DNA from: Paragonimus skrjabini miyazakii
Taxonomy: Eukaryota > Platyhelminthes > Trematoda > Plagiorchiida > Troglotrematidae
NCBI GenBank assembly: GCA_014338405.1
Contig: JTDE01001947.1
Coordinates: forward strand, 54,413-118,412
DNA: 64,000 bases
Direction of reading: 5' to 3'
Part shown: positions 50,105-62,839 of the stretch, piece by piece
How the letters are laid out: each line of letters opens with the position of its first letter
How positions within the stretch are numbered: position 1 is the first letter of the stretch
The notes under the pieces: generated by a model
Told to the model about the DNA's origin: nothing
What the model saw: only the letters and a program-made list of their open reading frames with translations
Database searches by the model: none
Program-made: the position numbers and the translations under genes

Positions 50105-50540
50105 GACAATTTACGTCAGACGAAGGTGTTGCTATCTGTACCAGCGAAGTAGCGTTGGACGATGGAACTTAAGAACGGAAGTGGGAAGGAGCGCTAGAAG
50201 ATAGGTCAAGCACTGGGATAGTTTTATAACATAACACTTCACGTTTTCCATTGGTACTCACGAATAACAGAAACAAAATGTCGCGAGTTCTGGAAAACCT
50301 ACGTTGATCGTGGATAAAAGAATTATTTTGCTTCGCTAGACATGCCGTTCTTTTTCAGGTAGACCGAGGTAGAGGAGAGCCGTCACATACGGAATGGGAT
50401 TTGGGCTGACCCTGCATTAAACAGTGTTCATGCCGAGCTACTTACTGGAGGTGAACGATGGTGAACTCAATCCGATTCCGGTACATCAGTTGGTGTAAAG
50501 CTAGAAAGATGTCTTCAAGCATCAACAACGGAACTCTCTG
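50105..50540 (+). pseudogene. Paralogue of the possible RTE fragment
   Basis: Aligned with 32449-32850 through words such as GAGGATAA, AGCGTTGGACGATGGAACTT and TGAATGGGATTTGGG or its variant, but with stops and shifts that leave no open frame. It supports the view that the open frame in unit 1 is chance preservation. Confidence 0.35.
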
Positions 50541-51060
50541 ATATTCAGTTACTTGTATTAGGTGATTGAACTAAGTAAGTGATGCGGAAGACAGTAGTTT
50601 GGAGAATGAATAACTTCATGTTATTATTTCTTTTCATTGCAGAGAATTTGACAAAGTCTTCTCAGCTTACAGGTAATCGAAACGATGAATTTAGCAACAT
50701 TCTGCCTTGATAATTTTCTTCATATGATAGAAAAGTCATAGCTGTTTGAACAGAATTACCTGGGACTTGCTTCCGCTCTGTCTCGTATTCCGGTTACTGT
50801 TAGTTGCTCTGTAGTTAAGACTGCCCAACCAACTGCATTACCTGTTGGGAGAGTTCTGCCAACTATCTACACTTAAATGAACAGTGAGCTCAATCGGTCG
50901 TTCATGCAGAAAATCACGGCTCTAGTAGACCGACCTACTAATTGAGACAGTTAGGTTGCAATAACGTTTAAAACCGTGGATATTTACACAAGCCTTAGCC
51001 GCAGGCCGTTGATCAATCTAGGCTGTTTGACACAGTATAAGATGCCGAATTACCAAAATT

Positions 51061-53229
51061 ACTAAAAATATTAATCGATTGCAATGAATTACATCCCCAC
51101 CAGTGAGAGCAATATAAATACCTAATTAAAAAAAAACTTTGAGTGACAAATCAGAAGAATCCACAGAAATTGTGCAACAACTCCTACAAAGCTCAGATAC
51201 ATCAGGATGCAGAATAGCAAGCAATAATCAATGAACATGTATGATGCAAGTTACAAACAATGAGTCAGTGGTGAGTATGACTAAATTTGTAATGAGAAAA
51301 ATGAATCTGAGTAAAAAGTTCAATAAATCAAGCCAAATTTGACTGGACTCCATCAAGCGCTGGATCAGATGAAGTAGATTTTACCTGTGCGTTTATCGTT
51401 TGTGTTTTGCATAGAGATGGTTTGATCAGTATGGTTGAAAGCTGTAGCGGTACATATTTTTTAAACGCTCATTTTACATCATTACTTTCCAGTACCTCTC
51501 AAAGATTTAGTGGGACGATTCGTTCACCCCACAATCCAGAATTTCCAGGGCGTGTCAGTCAACAGAATACTTCAAAATCACACCAAAATATGTTACCCCG
51601 TACGCATTGAGTAGCAAAATTTTATCTGTCACATTAGAATTGCTCAAGCCTTTGAACGTCTTGGTTTCAAGGTCAACTAATTTACATGCATACCTCATTC
51701 ACGTATACGTCCTCTACGAAGTAGTTGGATTTCAGTCAAAAATCTAGTGTAGGAAATCATAATATAAATGTCCACATGAGTACATGAACAAAACAGAAAC
51801 ACGCGAACAACATCTGAAGTAACAAGAGCGCAAGTTGGGAGGGGGAATAACTGAAGTCCATCTGTTGGATGGTTAACAAAACAACTTGATTTTCCCGCAC
51901 GGTGTCAGGTTTTGACGGAATACAAGTTGGCTCATCACATCGTTCGGTAATTGGCGCGATCTCATTTATTTCCCAGTTTTGAGGTTCGAGATTAATAATA
52001 ATCTTTCATTGGAGTTTGAAACAATCGAATGTCAAAATCAAAATTCATGTCACTTTTCTGGAAGAATGCAGTTCATGAGGTCAGATGTCTGTTCTCATAA
52101 TCTGCTTTCAGTTTTGTTACGTCATCTTCGGTATCAACTTACGTTCAGTCATTTTTGTAGTGAACACTAATTTGTCCTGCTGATGTAGACAACATCACAA
52201 TTGCCAACGAGCCGATGAGTGATTTGATGAATCATTTCGGTACGGTGTGAGTGCGAACAAGCTGTGCAACACGTTGAGTTTAAAGTGACCGACGTAATTC
52301 AGCCGCAGGACATAAGATGTTCAGAGAAGTCCGCGATTTATGTCGTGAGTCAGTCGTGATATAGTCACCTCTGAAAGACGGTTGGAGTAATATCATGTTC
52401 TTTGCAACTGCACGCATGCCAACCTCAGTCGTTCTGCCATCACTATAAGCATCGACGAAATTATCGTACTATCACTGTGTAAGTGATACCTTTCGTCATA
52501 TTGCTTCCTCTTCTTGCGGGCAATCAACAGCTCGCGCTCGGTGAAGTGATATTGGCATGAAGATCTGTTTGCACACAATAAGCTCAATCAACGAAAGTTG
52601 TGAACACTGACCGCGATGCCGTAGGCAATGTGCTGAGAATTTGTGTAGTCTGGTGAGTAGAATGTCTAGATAGGATGAAATAACTTTCGATTAATTATAG
52701 TGAGAAGTGATTACATTTATTTCAACGCTAATTAAAGGTCACATTGCGTAATAAAGTGAATTATAGTGGTCAAAATTGGAATGTTGTCGGCATACCACCG
52801 ACAGAAGCCTGTTCTAGCTATAGTATTGCCCGATTGCATTTCATTCACCTCTCAATAATTACCCACTAGCACCACACCATAAAGTATTCTGCGGAGCCGA
52901 TGCGTGAACTCCAGAGTACAAAGCTATATTTTCTTTGTTACAAACAGGAAGGATACACAAAGATAAATTCCGACTAAAACAAAGAAACAAAATCATATAC
53001 TCGTATTACTTCAACTCCAGACAATTAGAAATCGGCATAAACAGGATATACTCTAAGAGAGATCACCGATATGTTCGCCGTTGTTGTTTACTCGTTGTGC
53101 GAGCAGGCAGACTTCATGAATATAAATCAAAGCATTAGGGAATCGAACGTTGGAGCATCTCTAGTATCACCGCACGTCTGTGGACAAATAAAACAGTTGT
53201 TCTAAAGATTCCCATGGACCGCGACAGTC
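51061..53229. other. Spacer between units 2 and 3
   Basis: About 51.50-51.97 kb carries diverged copies of the fold-back element's centre and right arm and of the 38.69-38.83 kb sequence. The rest (51.06-51.40 and 51.98-53.23 kb) has only short, unrecognised frames. Confidence 0.45.
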
Positions 53230-53891
53230 CAACCAATGAAATGTGCGTATCGAATCAGTTGTGAAGTCGCCTAGAACTGGGGTGAGCATTCACTGAAACA
53301 AGCGATAACCTGACAAGTTACAGGAGAGCTATATTCTAATACTGTGCGAACCTGAGGAACTTATCGCGAGTAGCGTGGTACTCAGAGTTGGAATAAACGT
53401 TTAAGCATACGTATCAAATTTACACAATCGCCTCACAAAGTGAGACAGCAAAGCAACAAATACAAACAAACCATAATCAATGCATGAATGAGCATGCTTC
53501 GTGTTCATCATTCGAAATGGTTCAAATACTATGTGAGTACACTGAAGTGCCAACGACAGTGTACTTCATTAAGCAACACCCTAAATGCCCTGGTAAACTG
53601 ATGGTTGATTTGTTTTGTGTTATATATTATCATTTTCGAGTGAGATTTGACACTTTTAAAAGTGCCGGCGTACTAGGCGTTCACAGAATTGATTAATGAA
53701 CACCAGATTGTTTGTATCGCATAGTCCTCCAGATTATTTCTAATCGGTTGCACTCAGAGAGTACTTGAAGTTATGCAATTGAGTTTCAACAAAATGATTC
53801 CGAGTGAATACTGATTTGAACTGATCAATGGGTGCACACTAGTAGTTCAAGCGGGAATTGCAATATGCTATCGACTTATCAAACTGCACAT

Positions 53892-54106
53892 GAGAAAATA
53901 AACCATCCAGTCAACAGATATTGTAGAGACAGCATCTCAACTTTATCACGGTTCAGTCTCAACTACTATATGGACGACGTCTAGTTATGCACTAACATCT
54001 CAGGCATAAGAGAATTTAGGAGGGCACCAATGATTTGTTTGGCATTCATGAACAAAGTTCTTTCCGAACGAGAAGAGAGAGTGTAATCTAATAGTTGCAA
54101 ACTCAA
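53892..54106. repeat. 215-bp dispersed repeat, copy 2
   Basis: Same sequence as 38826-39040. Here it sits within DNA otherwise aligned to about 41.2-41.4 kb, where unit 2 has no such block, so it was inserted or exchanged after the duplication. Confidence 0.85.
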
Positions 54107-54959
54107 CAAGAAATGTTCCCTGAGTAACCGTCAAACTGTCAGAGGTCTGCGCATTTGAGCATATGAGAATCAACTGAGATCAGTATAATGTCTGCATTGT
54201 ATGGGAAACTGTGTATCACTAAAGTCAAAAATACACCATCCAACTGTATTCAGCAGTACGTACACGATCAGTTTGTGGACAGGCTGTGTCACATATTGTG
54301 ACACATTGACTACTTGGATTTTGTGTATGTATAAGATTATACTATTGATCAAATAGCTAGTTGTTATTGGTTGCATAGTACGAGCATGCTTTTAGAGGCA
54401 AGTACAGAAACATACTGTGATGCCCAGTCACACGAGGGCTTTCAAACAATGTTTATGTATGACACTGAAAACGGCACACAGGTTGAATGCTTGTGAATAC
54501 TCAAAATAGCACATGATGGTTGAGTACAAGCGGGGAAGTGAAATATTGAAAATATCGTCTATTTCAATTGGGAGAACGGAATGTTGTTGGACATTTTAGT
54601 AAATTATAGATGCAATTGTTCATCAATTCACGTGTTTTATTTCCTATGTATACAAGTAAATAGAATTCTTGCATAATTCGGCTACCTTCAAGTATTTAAC
54701 ATACTTTTAACAAAAACTGCTTTCAAGCTGTTTGGAACTTTATCCCAACCTATTAGCAATGGTTAACAATCTTTCACTTTTATCTTCATGTTCTTCAAAT
54801 GAAAAACAACAGAATTATTAATGGAACACACGCTCAAGATAGTGCCTATTCCTGGCTTGCTCATACCGAACACGTACGGGGACTGGCGTATATAACTGCT
54901 ACGCGACTATTATTAGTAACCGACGGTTGCTCATGACTGTACGTGGCCTAGAGTCGACA

Positions 54960-55940
54960 GTAAGTTCGTAAACCTTTATTCCTTCATCTAAATGTCCTGT
55001 CATTCCAAATACACAATGTAGCATAGTGCAGTGAAGTAGTGGCAAATAATCACAATCTACCTGCAGTATCATATATATAAACAGGCTATGCTGAAAGTGA
55101 CGTGCTTGGTTCATAAAGTGACAACACAAAGCACCGAGCCAATAGATGCAATTTGTAGAAGTGAATTAGTTCGATGACCAAACCTTTCACGCAAAATTAT
55201 TGTCGTTATATGCTATAATCGCATCAGTAAAGAAATGGTGTTTGTGGTGTAGAAACTTGAGTAATCAATGTTAACTTTGGATGTCCAGTGATTAGTCGAG
55301 CTACACTGAGTCTACTCGCAACTTCTGTCAATAGACTGGATTTCGAATGGTCGCGTCTGTAATGCAACCAGCGGTTTTCGGATACGCAACCGACTTGACA
55401 ATAGATTCCGTTTGAAAATGATGGTCGTGGAGGAGAGTTTAATAGTGGTAAGGTTCTAACGTACAGAAAAATCGAAATCAATAACTACAAACGTCAATAT
55501 TAAATGCATCGAATTTACAAGATGCGAGACCGACTACGCGTGAGAACACGGTCAAAGCAACAAGTCATGTAATGACGGACTAATAAAGTGTAAGTGAAAT
55601 TGAGGGTACATATGAATATGGGTTCAAATAGTGGGAAGTAAGAACGGATAGACTACACGAGCATAGAGTTCGAAAAGTAGGCAATATTACCGCTTGATAA
55701 TATATCTAACCTAATGTACGTTGGACACACAATACATCGCGTCTGTAATTTGGATGGCCGCATCAATTTCAGTGAAGAGAGTTCACAGTTGTTTTGAGGA
55801 AGATTTCGAGTGCAAGTAGCAGATTGATGAACATGAAGGGGATAGCTGAAGATAGAGGGTAATGTCATCAACTTTCTAACATACACATGACCGTCCTCAC
55901 ACACTAAGCACGAGAAGCTATTTCAGCAACCATACTATCA
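54960..55940. other. Pseudogene C intron remnant and unassigned DNA
   Basis: The first part aligns weakly with intron 2 of genes A and B. A minus-strand frame at 55653-55904 is not recognised. Nothing else is seen. Confidence 0.4.
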
Positions 55941-56466
55941 TTCACCATACTCATTCAGTTTTTCGTGTGGAACCAGTTATTTTGGCCGCACGACCAGGCG
56001 CCTATCTGAACGGGTCCGGGAACACCACCCAACTTGACTCAACAGTGGAATCACGAAATCTGTCAACAGCGCCATACTATCGCATCTGGTGGATTTCAAT
56101 TAGTATGTTAATTTGACGGATGCATTTCGCCCAATCTACCGAGTTACGGTCATCCATTCGAAGGCGGTGAAGCATAGGATTCTGTCCACAGCAGAAACTA
56201 TTGGAATTCGCCTGTATAACCCACCCCTGTGCAACCAGAAACGTTCTGTTCAGGCGTTGGATCTGCCATGACCAACCTTTCACTCTATCAGTTTGCTAAG
56301 GACCATTGTTCAAGTGGGTACTTGATGCAATGTGACAGTGAATTAACTGACCTCATTAACTACTCGTTCCCTGTTTACCCCCTTCATGATTGCCTTGTAA
56401 CATTTGTGATATAAGTGTGATGCATTTAGCCTGATAATCAATCACTGAAAACCAACTTGTTTGCTA
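55941..56466 (+). mobile_element. Third Penelope-like fragment (GIY-YIG and 3' UTR)
   Basis: Degenerate plus-strand GIY-YIG: SCGTSYFGRTTRRL, SERVREHHP, then a stop; later PIYRV and, in another frame, RILSTAETIGIRLYNPPLCN. The 3' UTR runs to CATTTAGCCTGATAATCAAT and ACTTGTTTGCTAAAC, like the other PLE ends. Connector and reverse transcriptase are missing. Confidence 0.75.
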
Positions 56467-56737
56467 AACTGTATCTTTCATATTACCACAATTAGCTCAA
56501 TCTGAAACCTGATATGAGTTTTCAAGGGCAGATTATTACCCTCCCCACCTGGTTACAGCTAACCACTATCAAATGCGAGTCTAAAATTCCACATCATAAT
56601 GTACACAGCTCATCGTCAGTAACAACCCAGTTAACTATCTGAAGGACCGTGTCTGCAATAAAGCACTTCCATATATCAATCAGGCCTCACGCAACATATT
56701 TGAACAATCAGTGATGACAAGAAGAAGTGGGCTTATA

Positions 56738-57898
56738 AGTGTTGAGGACGTCAGATGCATCCATTTGAATTTCTGTAACACCCAACCGACTTTTAGAACA
56801 ACGGTTATGCTTTTGTACTTATATTATATCTGGTGATAATCTAAACAGACCATTGTATCATTAGTTCGTATACGTCTACGAGTAAAGACTCTCCATACAC
56901 AAAGTTGGCATTTTTATCATTTTTTCAATGAGATAGTAATCAAATATCTATGCTTCAACAGTCAGTTGAAACATCTTACCCTCGAATTTAATTCGTATTT
57001 CGAGAAACGATTGAAGAGTAGTCGCAAAATGAACTATGAATTCAGCTGACCCCGAAAACACTTCTGAACATTATATTGGCTGAATATCAAATTATTTTGT
57101 TTCATCATTGGTTACCCGTTGAGCTCAGACACACTCACTTGTATGTAAACACCTGGCACACACCGAAGGGACAGATTATGGACGAACATCAGTCAACATA
57201 TAACAGGCATATGTTCAAAAGTAAGCAACCATGGATTATGATATTTTCGGTTTGTGTGATTGAATCTGACTTGTTCAGATGAGCATGTGAGTGATTGCTC
57301 TGTTCTCGGTTCCAATCGGTTCTCTGAGATGACCTATCTCGTAGTTGTTTGAATTACCCTTTCGACACTAGATAATTATAATCGACAAGTATAACAAGCT
57401 CATCGATATGTCGTTACAAATAATTGATTGATTCCTGATGAGCCTTCGAATGCCAACTAGTAGAGGAAACACGATTCACATTACTGACGGGGAGTTTCAT
57501 GTGACTTATGTATACACCATCCTTAGCACAGGTTTCTATTTGCGTCCATTAAACATATGATGATCAATAACCAATCAACAGTGTCCGTGCAGTATTCCAC
57601 AACATGAAGCAACAATAAACGTTGTTTGACTTAAACAAGTGCGACTGAGCTACACCCAATTCGGACTGGTGTCCTATTAACTTTGTATCCAGTCGATGGA
57701 AAAAGAGTATTCGCACATAGGTGATTAGAAAACTGTGCGCACCCATCAACGCTATTCCATTAAATCATGTCTATGGCAGTATACGAGTCATAGTAATGGA
57801 AAACTAGCCGGCTTCTGCATTCGCCTTTTAGAAAGTGCAATAGGTGATGAATAATTCTGTTTTGGTAGTAAGCGCGTTGTAACAAATTTGTGATGTAC
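56738..57898 (+). repeat. Left arm of a long inverted repeat
   Basis: Each base x pairs with 120738 minus x in the right arm over the whole 1161 bp without a gap. Inner edge at about 57898, after TGATGTAC. The outer edge is set by the window end, so the arm may be longer. It contains the exon 4 remnant of pseudogene C. Confidence 0.93.
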
Positions 57899-60800
57899 CC
57901 GTTTGACACCGCTATTGAGCAATTGGCTTGTATCAATCTGATGTGATAAGATACATTTCGTGACATTTTGAGTTGCGTTTTGTGTCAGCCAAGTCACAGT
58001 ATGCAAAATGCCCAACGCTATTTGCCTTATATGAAATGTCAATGGGGAGCTACAGCTCTGAAATGAGGATAGTGTATAGGCTCATCACTTTTATAGCAAA
58101 TCTCGCTCGCCCCAAAAACAACCCAAAAAAGTTGATACATTAAAATTTAAACAACAATGCATAGCATGATTGACCGAAATGACGAACTGAATGGATTCTT
58201 CCTGTTTAACTGTAAATGCTCGGTTTTCACTTGCTCGAAGCATCATAAACACACGCACGTTCAGTCTAAACGGAACCAACCATATCAATTCGCTGTTACG
58301 CTTAACACAACACTGCAAGCTACAACTGCATGGAATGTATCGACGGTCATCTGGCAAAATCAATCCAAATGTGGTCGTCAAATCTGTTACAAGTGCCGTT
58401 CTGGAAATCTGGCAGACTTTATACCTACTGGTAATATAAAACAGACGCCCTCAGTCCTATTTAGACTACCGCAGATGAGTACAGAAAACTACACGAATGA
58501 ATATACGTTTGTGGTTGAATCGACCAGTTTCCGATCTCTATTGTCATAACTTTCTAAAATAATGACATAATCGCACTTGTATGGCTGCCAAGACCGTGTC
58601 TAAGACAATAGCTATTTCACAGCAACAAACCAGTTCTTGTGTACCATTCGTCGTTGAGTGTATTGTATTACACTCTGCTGTCTAGTTCACACAACGACTG
58701 TCATGATCAGGTTTCTGACCGCGAATACGTTGTTCTCCAGTTAGCCGGTCGTTGCTTCTGATATCATCGTCCATGTCAATAGTTTGGGGGACCAGTTTCA
58801 GTCGCACATATTTTTTCATGTACGCACTAAGCAGAATTGGTATATCAAAGCAATGTAAGTTTATGGTTTGTGTTTTGTTGACTGCAGAAATAGGCATACT
58901 TTTATGGTCACAATTTCACATTTTCAGATGAAGTGTACCGTGCCATGTCATGTGATGTTACAATGAACGCGTACGGAACTAAGTAGTTCACAATGTTTCT
59001 CCGCCCAACGTGCTGCAATTGAAGTGCAAAATCACTAGCATATTGCAGTTCCCTACCGACCAATGTTTAGTGCGTGCAGACAGAGCAAACCAATGAAGAC
59101 AGTTTTGTAACAAATGCTATCACATAATGGATACTAAATGAATGAAACAAATCCAACCCGTAAGGCAATACATAATGTGCGTAAAGAGGAATCTAATGCG
59201 CTTCAAGTATAGATCGCCATTGATAAGAAGCCCACTTGATGGCCTTTTTCAATGTGGTTAGGTAGGTGCCAAGTAATGTCAGATTATTTGAAGACGCCCG
59301 TTGGTTCACTGGCATTTCAAGCAACCTCGCCTCTCCCCTGATTGGTGTTTATGTGATATATGTATCAACTAGCTACAAACGTTTTCTCGTGAGCATGTCA
59401 AATTTGGATAAATTATAATTACCGCATCATCCTTAGTTAGCAGACTGAAACAAGTGTACTCAAGAGGAAATGAACAGGCTAAAATGATGTCGGCGTTCAA
59501 ATGTAATTGAATGATTGTAGTATCCGGATATTGCGATCGGCAGCATGCTCCTTATACTTATATTGACGTGCATTTTGCGACAATGTTCGCATTTCTGTTC
59601 GTGTAGTTTATTTTGTCTTTCAATAAAACAAAAATTGGTTGGGCTTCACATTTATCCATTTATCGTCAGTTGTGGTAGACATATGAGTCATCTTCCATCA
59701 GGTATCGCTAGATGGCCACAACTTAACGACAACACAATAATCTGACGACACAACCATTCAGCATTTTAGGTCGACTTACTCAGGTCAGGAGTGTCATCAT
59801 TTAAAATGGCCCGCTGCGACGCAATTAAACTAGGTTTATACCTATGCTATGGTGGACATAGTGCACTAAACTTGCAGCTAGATTTTAAACAATGGTACGT
59901 CGTAAATAAATCGATCATCTGGATTTATTTCAAAGAATGTTTGCTCGAAGAATGCTTCTTGTTCTACGTCAACCAACAAACCCCAGATTGCCGCATGCCG
60001 TTTTATGTCGACCTAGGTTTGCCCAACTCACTGGAGCACGCACACGATACTTGGATGAACTTTGGAAGAAAACCACGATACTCACGATGCGTATGCTTTA
60101 TATAGCTGTGAGTTGAACTACAGAGGAAAATAATTCCAGTGTATTGTACGTGATCTAATTTTCAGTACCCCTCACTGAATCACAATGCGAGGTCTTCGTC
60201 ATTCATTGTGTGAATATAATCTTCGCATTTGATCGTGTTCAATGAAACGTCTGTTTGTGAAGAAACCTGCATTCCTAATCATTTCTATTTGTGCTTTTTC
60301 TAGTTTCTTATTGAAGAATAAGCAGATGTTTCCGTATGTTCATTTCACTACTTCACGGCAATGCCTCCTCATATAATACAGGTTTGAGAGTGGCACACGT
60401 GCTTTGATATCATACATTCATTTTCCATTAAAAATGTTGACCTACCGTTTGAGAATCCGTTCACACACATTCACTCCATTTAAAAAATATTGTTGAGGGT
60501 GTTATCAGTGTGACTGATCGTGACAAATTTGGTTAACAAAAAGATGATGCCAAGTGAATCTTGTTAATCGAAGACAACCCGCGAATATCCAGTAGCTCCA
60601 TTTTTTTCTACTAGTCATTACAGGTTTAAATTACATGTGGATATATTTCGCCACATCAGTCGCATTGATTAGTATGTTATAAGATGACTTATATTAGCTA
60701 TTGAAAACAGCGTCATTGAAAAATACGTGTTAACTGACCCACTATTGATATGCGCTCTCATCTCACTTGCGTCCTTATTCCGTGGGCACGTCTGAAAAGT

Positions 60801-62839
60801 TCAGGCCGAGCTTCTACTGTATTTTATTCCGTCTCACGTCTCAGTAGCGACCTTAAGTTCAGCGGTGTCATCTGGTCGGATATTTCACTTATCTTCCTAC
60901 TCACCTTGCACATTTGTGTTAACAACCTCCAATTTATCGAGCACCTTTTCAACAGGAGTTATCGATTCGATTAATCAACTATGACAACATAGTAATGTGG
61001 GCTGGGAGGTAGAACAGAATATATAAACGAGAAACAGATGAAATTGTAATGTGTGAATAAACGTATGCGGTCGGTTATTATTGAGACAAAGTGTAACGAT
61101 CTGCCATACGAGACACGCTCGATAAAACTAAATTTAACACTTTCGGTAAATTTTTGCATTCGCATTTATGACCATAGTCATTTGAATACATAAACCATAT
61201 GTTAGTGTAATGTGTTCTGGTGCATACATGTTCACTGAGCTTAACCTGCAGTTGACGAGTGTGCACACAAATGTTTCCGAGGAGTACAGGCTTTCTGTTG
61301 CTTGTGTACACAGATTTCTGTTATTCAAAATATTAACGTAAACACTTGTATCAGAAAGTCATTCGGGTAAACACTGCATTGTGAAATGTTGCTTACCACT
61401 GTAAATATTCTTAGGACAATTGATGGAATTTCCATTAATTATGAGTTTTGAGGTAGTTGAATTAAGTTAAATTATAAAACATGAGAACAATAGCTGATAA
61501 CGCTGAATCAGATAACAATCGTGATTGGCCATGATGTAGACAACGTGATATTTATTTGAACTCACAGGAGGTAACAATCAAATACATATTATTCATTATT
61601 CACGGTGAATTCAGTGTTGTTCGATCAATGTGTACAACTGAATTTCTAACATCCTCACAGAGGTGTATATATGTTTGTAGATAACGGACTCATTCAGCAA
61701 TCTGCCATATTCATCTGTCTATTTGTCAAACCAATTCACAGCAGTAGAACGCGGTTCACTGAAGTGCTATTCATAGATGATGAGATATCACTGATTACTT
61801 CATAGAAACATCATCAGAGTTTAATCATCGGACATATTCTGGAACCTGTGTTGGAATGACCGGCGAAGAACTTGATCTCGGTTTTCACCCTCCTGAAGAG
61901 CAAGCCACAGGTTTGCCCATTCACAATATCTAATATTTTATTCGAGGCAGTATGAACACCCAACCCTCAAATATCCTGTGCCTTCCCATTAAACATGTAC
62001 AGCTCATGACTTCCAAAGATCACTGCCTAATATTGTAACATGCAAGGCGGCCGTCTTTACTCTGGTTGTCCGTTACGCCTGCGAACCAACTCTGGGACAA
62101 TGAGGAGATACCGGGGGACAACGTTGTTCAGAAGCAGGGGTTCAAACAACAATCTTGTAAAAGGAAACAACACGAACAAACATGAGCCAAAGGCAGTGTA
62201 AGCCATGCACATGACTCACAAAAACGAAAACTGAAACGGCGTCAACAATACAGCAGCACGTCCTGTTACGCAACTCAAATTCAACCTGTGCGCGCTTGCT
62301 GGTTTCGATCGCACGTCACAATATATTTGCCCTCAATAATAGCAGTAAACGGAAAGTTTGAGTAGACACGGTGGTGTGTTGCTCGTATCAAAATTGCACA
62401 GTACATCAAAATGATGTTTTTACAAAGCTGTTCTGGTAACATTGACAACTGGTTTCAAACGCATTTTGTTCTATCTCACCAATTCCACGAGCAAGATGGA
62501 TTATTATTTTCTTCACAGGAAAGTGAAGCGTTTTCGCTAACTCCGATTGATTCGTTTTTCATAAACAAAATATGTATCATAGATGAGAAGAAATTCTTGT
62601 GGTTATTGGTACATATTTCATAAACGTTAAAACGGATTAAACTGCATAAAATTAGATTCAAACATTTTCTGCGGTTAGCCAGATTATTTTGGTGCTTATC
62701 AAAGTAAAAATATTTGGAGAACTACAACGAAAATTCCAGAAAATTTCCAGTAAGATGAATCAAACTACTTCATTTACTCATCTTATGAAGCTACTTTAGA
62801 AAGTTGTCACGGAAAAGTTTTGTCCAAATTGTCGACCGA
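57899..62839. other. 4.9-kb centre of the inverted repeat
   Basis: No gene or repeat family is recognised. The longest open frames (58157-58549, 130 codons, and 59791-60105, 104 codons, both plus) begin with ATG but match nothing I know, and minus-strand frames overlap the first. Exons 5 to 7 of a protease were looked for and not found. Confidence 0.45.

Larger units (their letters stand above)
40335..51060. repeat. Tandem duplication unit 2 (contains gene B)
   Basis: Colinear partner of 20105-33600, spaced about 20.2 kb from it. It carries the promoter, all seven exons and the downstream landmarks, for example GGTGAACGATGGTGAACTCA near 50450 and 32769. It lacks the (ATC)n tract and part of the 27-32 kb sequence of unit 1. 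Confidence 0.75.
53230..57898 (+). pseudogene. Third protease copy, broken (gene C)
   Basis: The upstream DNA (53.24-53.88 kb) aligns with 20.2-21.0 and 40.4-41.2 kb, but no signal exon with an ATG can be found. Exon 2 is at 54784-54959: it keeps RIINGTHAQD, but its acceptor AG is AT, the middle is frameshifted, and a 7-base deletion at about 54935 removes the TAAHC catalytic His. An exon 4 remnant is at about 57154-57206 (words HTPKGQIMDE against HTPEEQIIDG); its acceptor is deleted and its donor is GC. A 215-bp repeat and a PLE fragment interrupt the copy. Exons 5 to 7 are not found in the window. Several independent lesions make this a pseudogene. Confidence 0.85.

Noticed and set aside
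57434..57475. CUGAUGAG motif suggesting another hammerhead
   Set aside because: No GAAA at the right distance and no stem II pairing; the inverted copy at 63.3 kb is the same sequence.
58157..58549. 130-codon frame as a gene
   Set aside because: Not recognised, overlapped by a minus-strand frame, and without a promoter or splice pattern.
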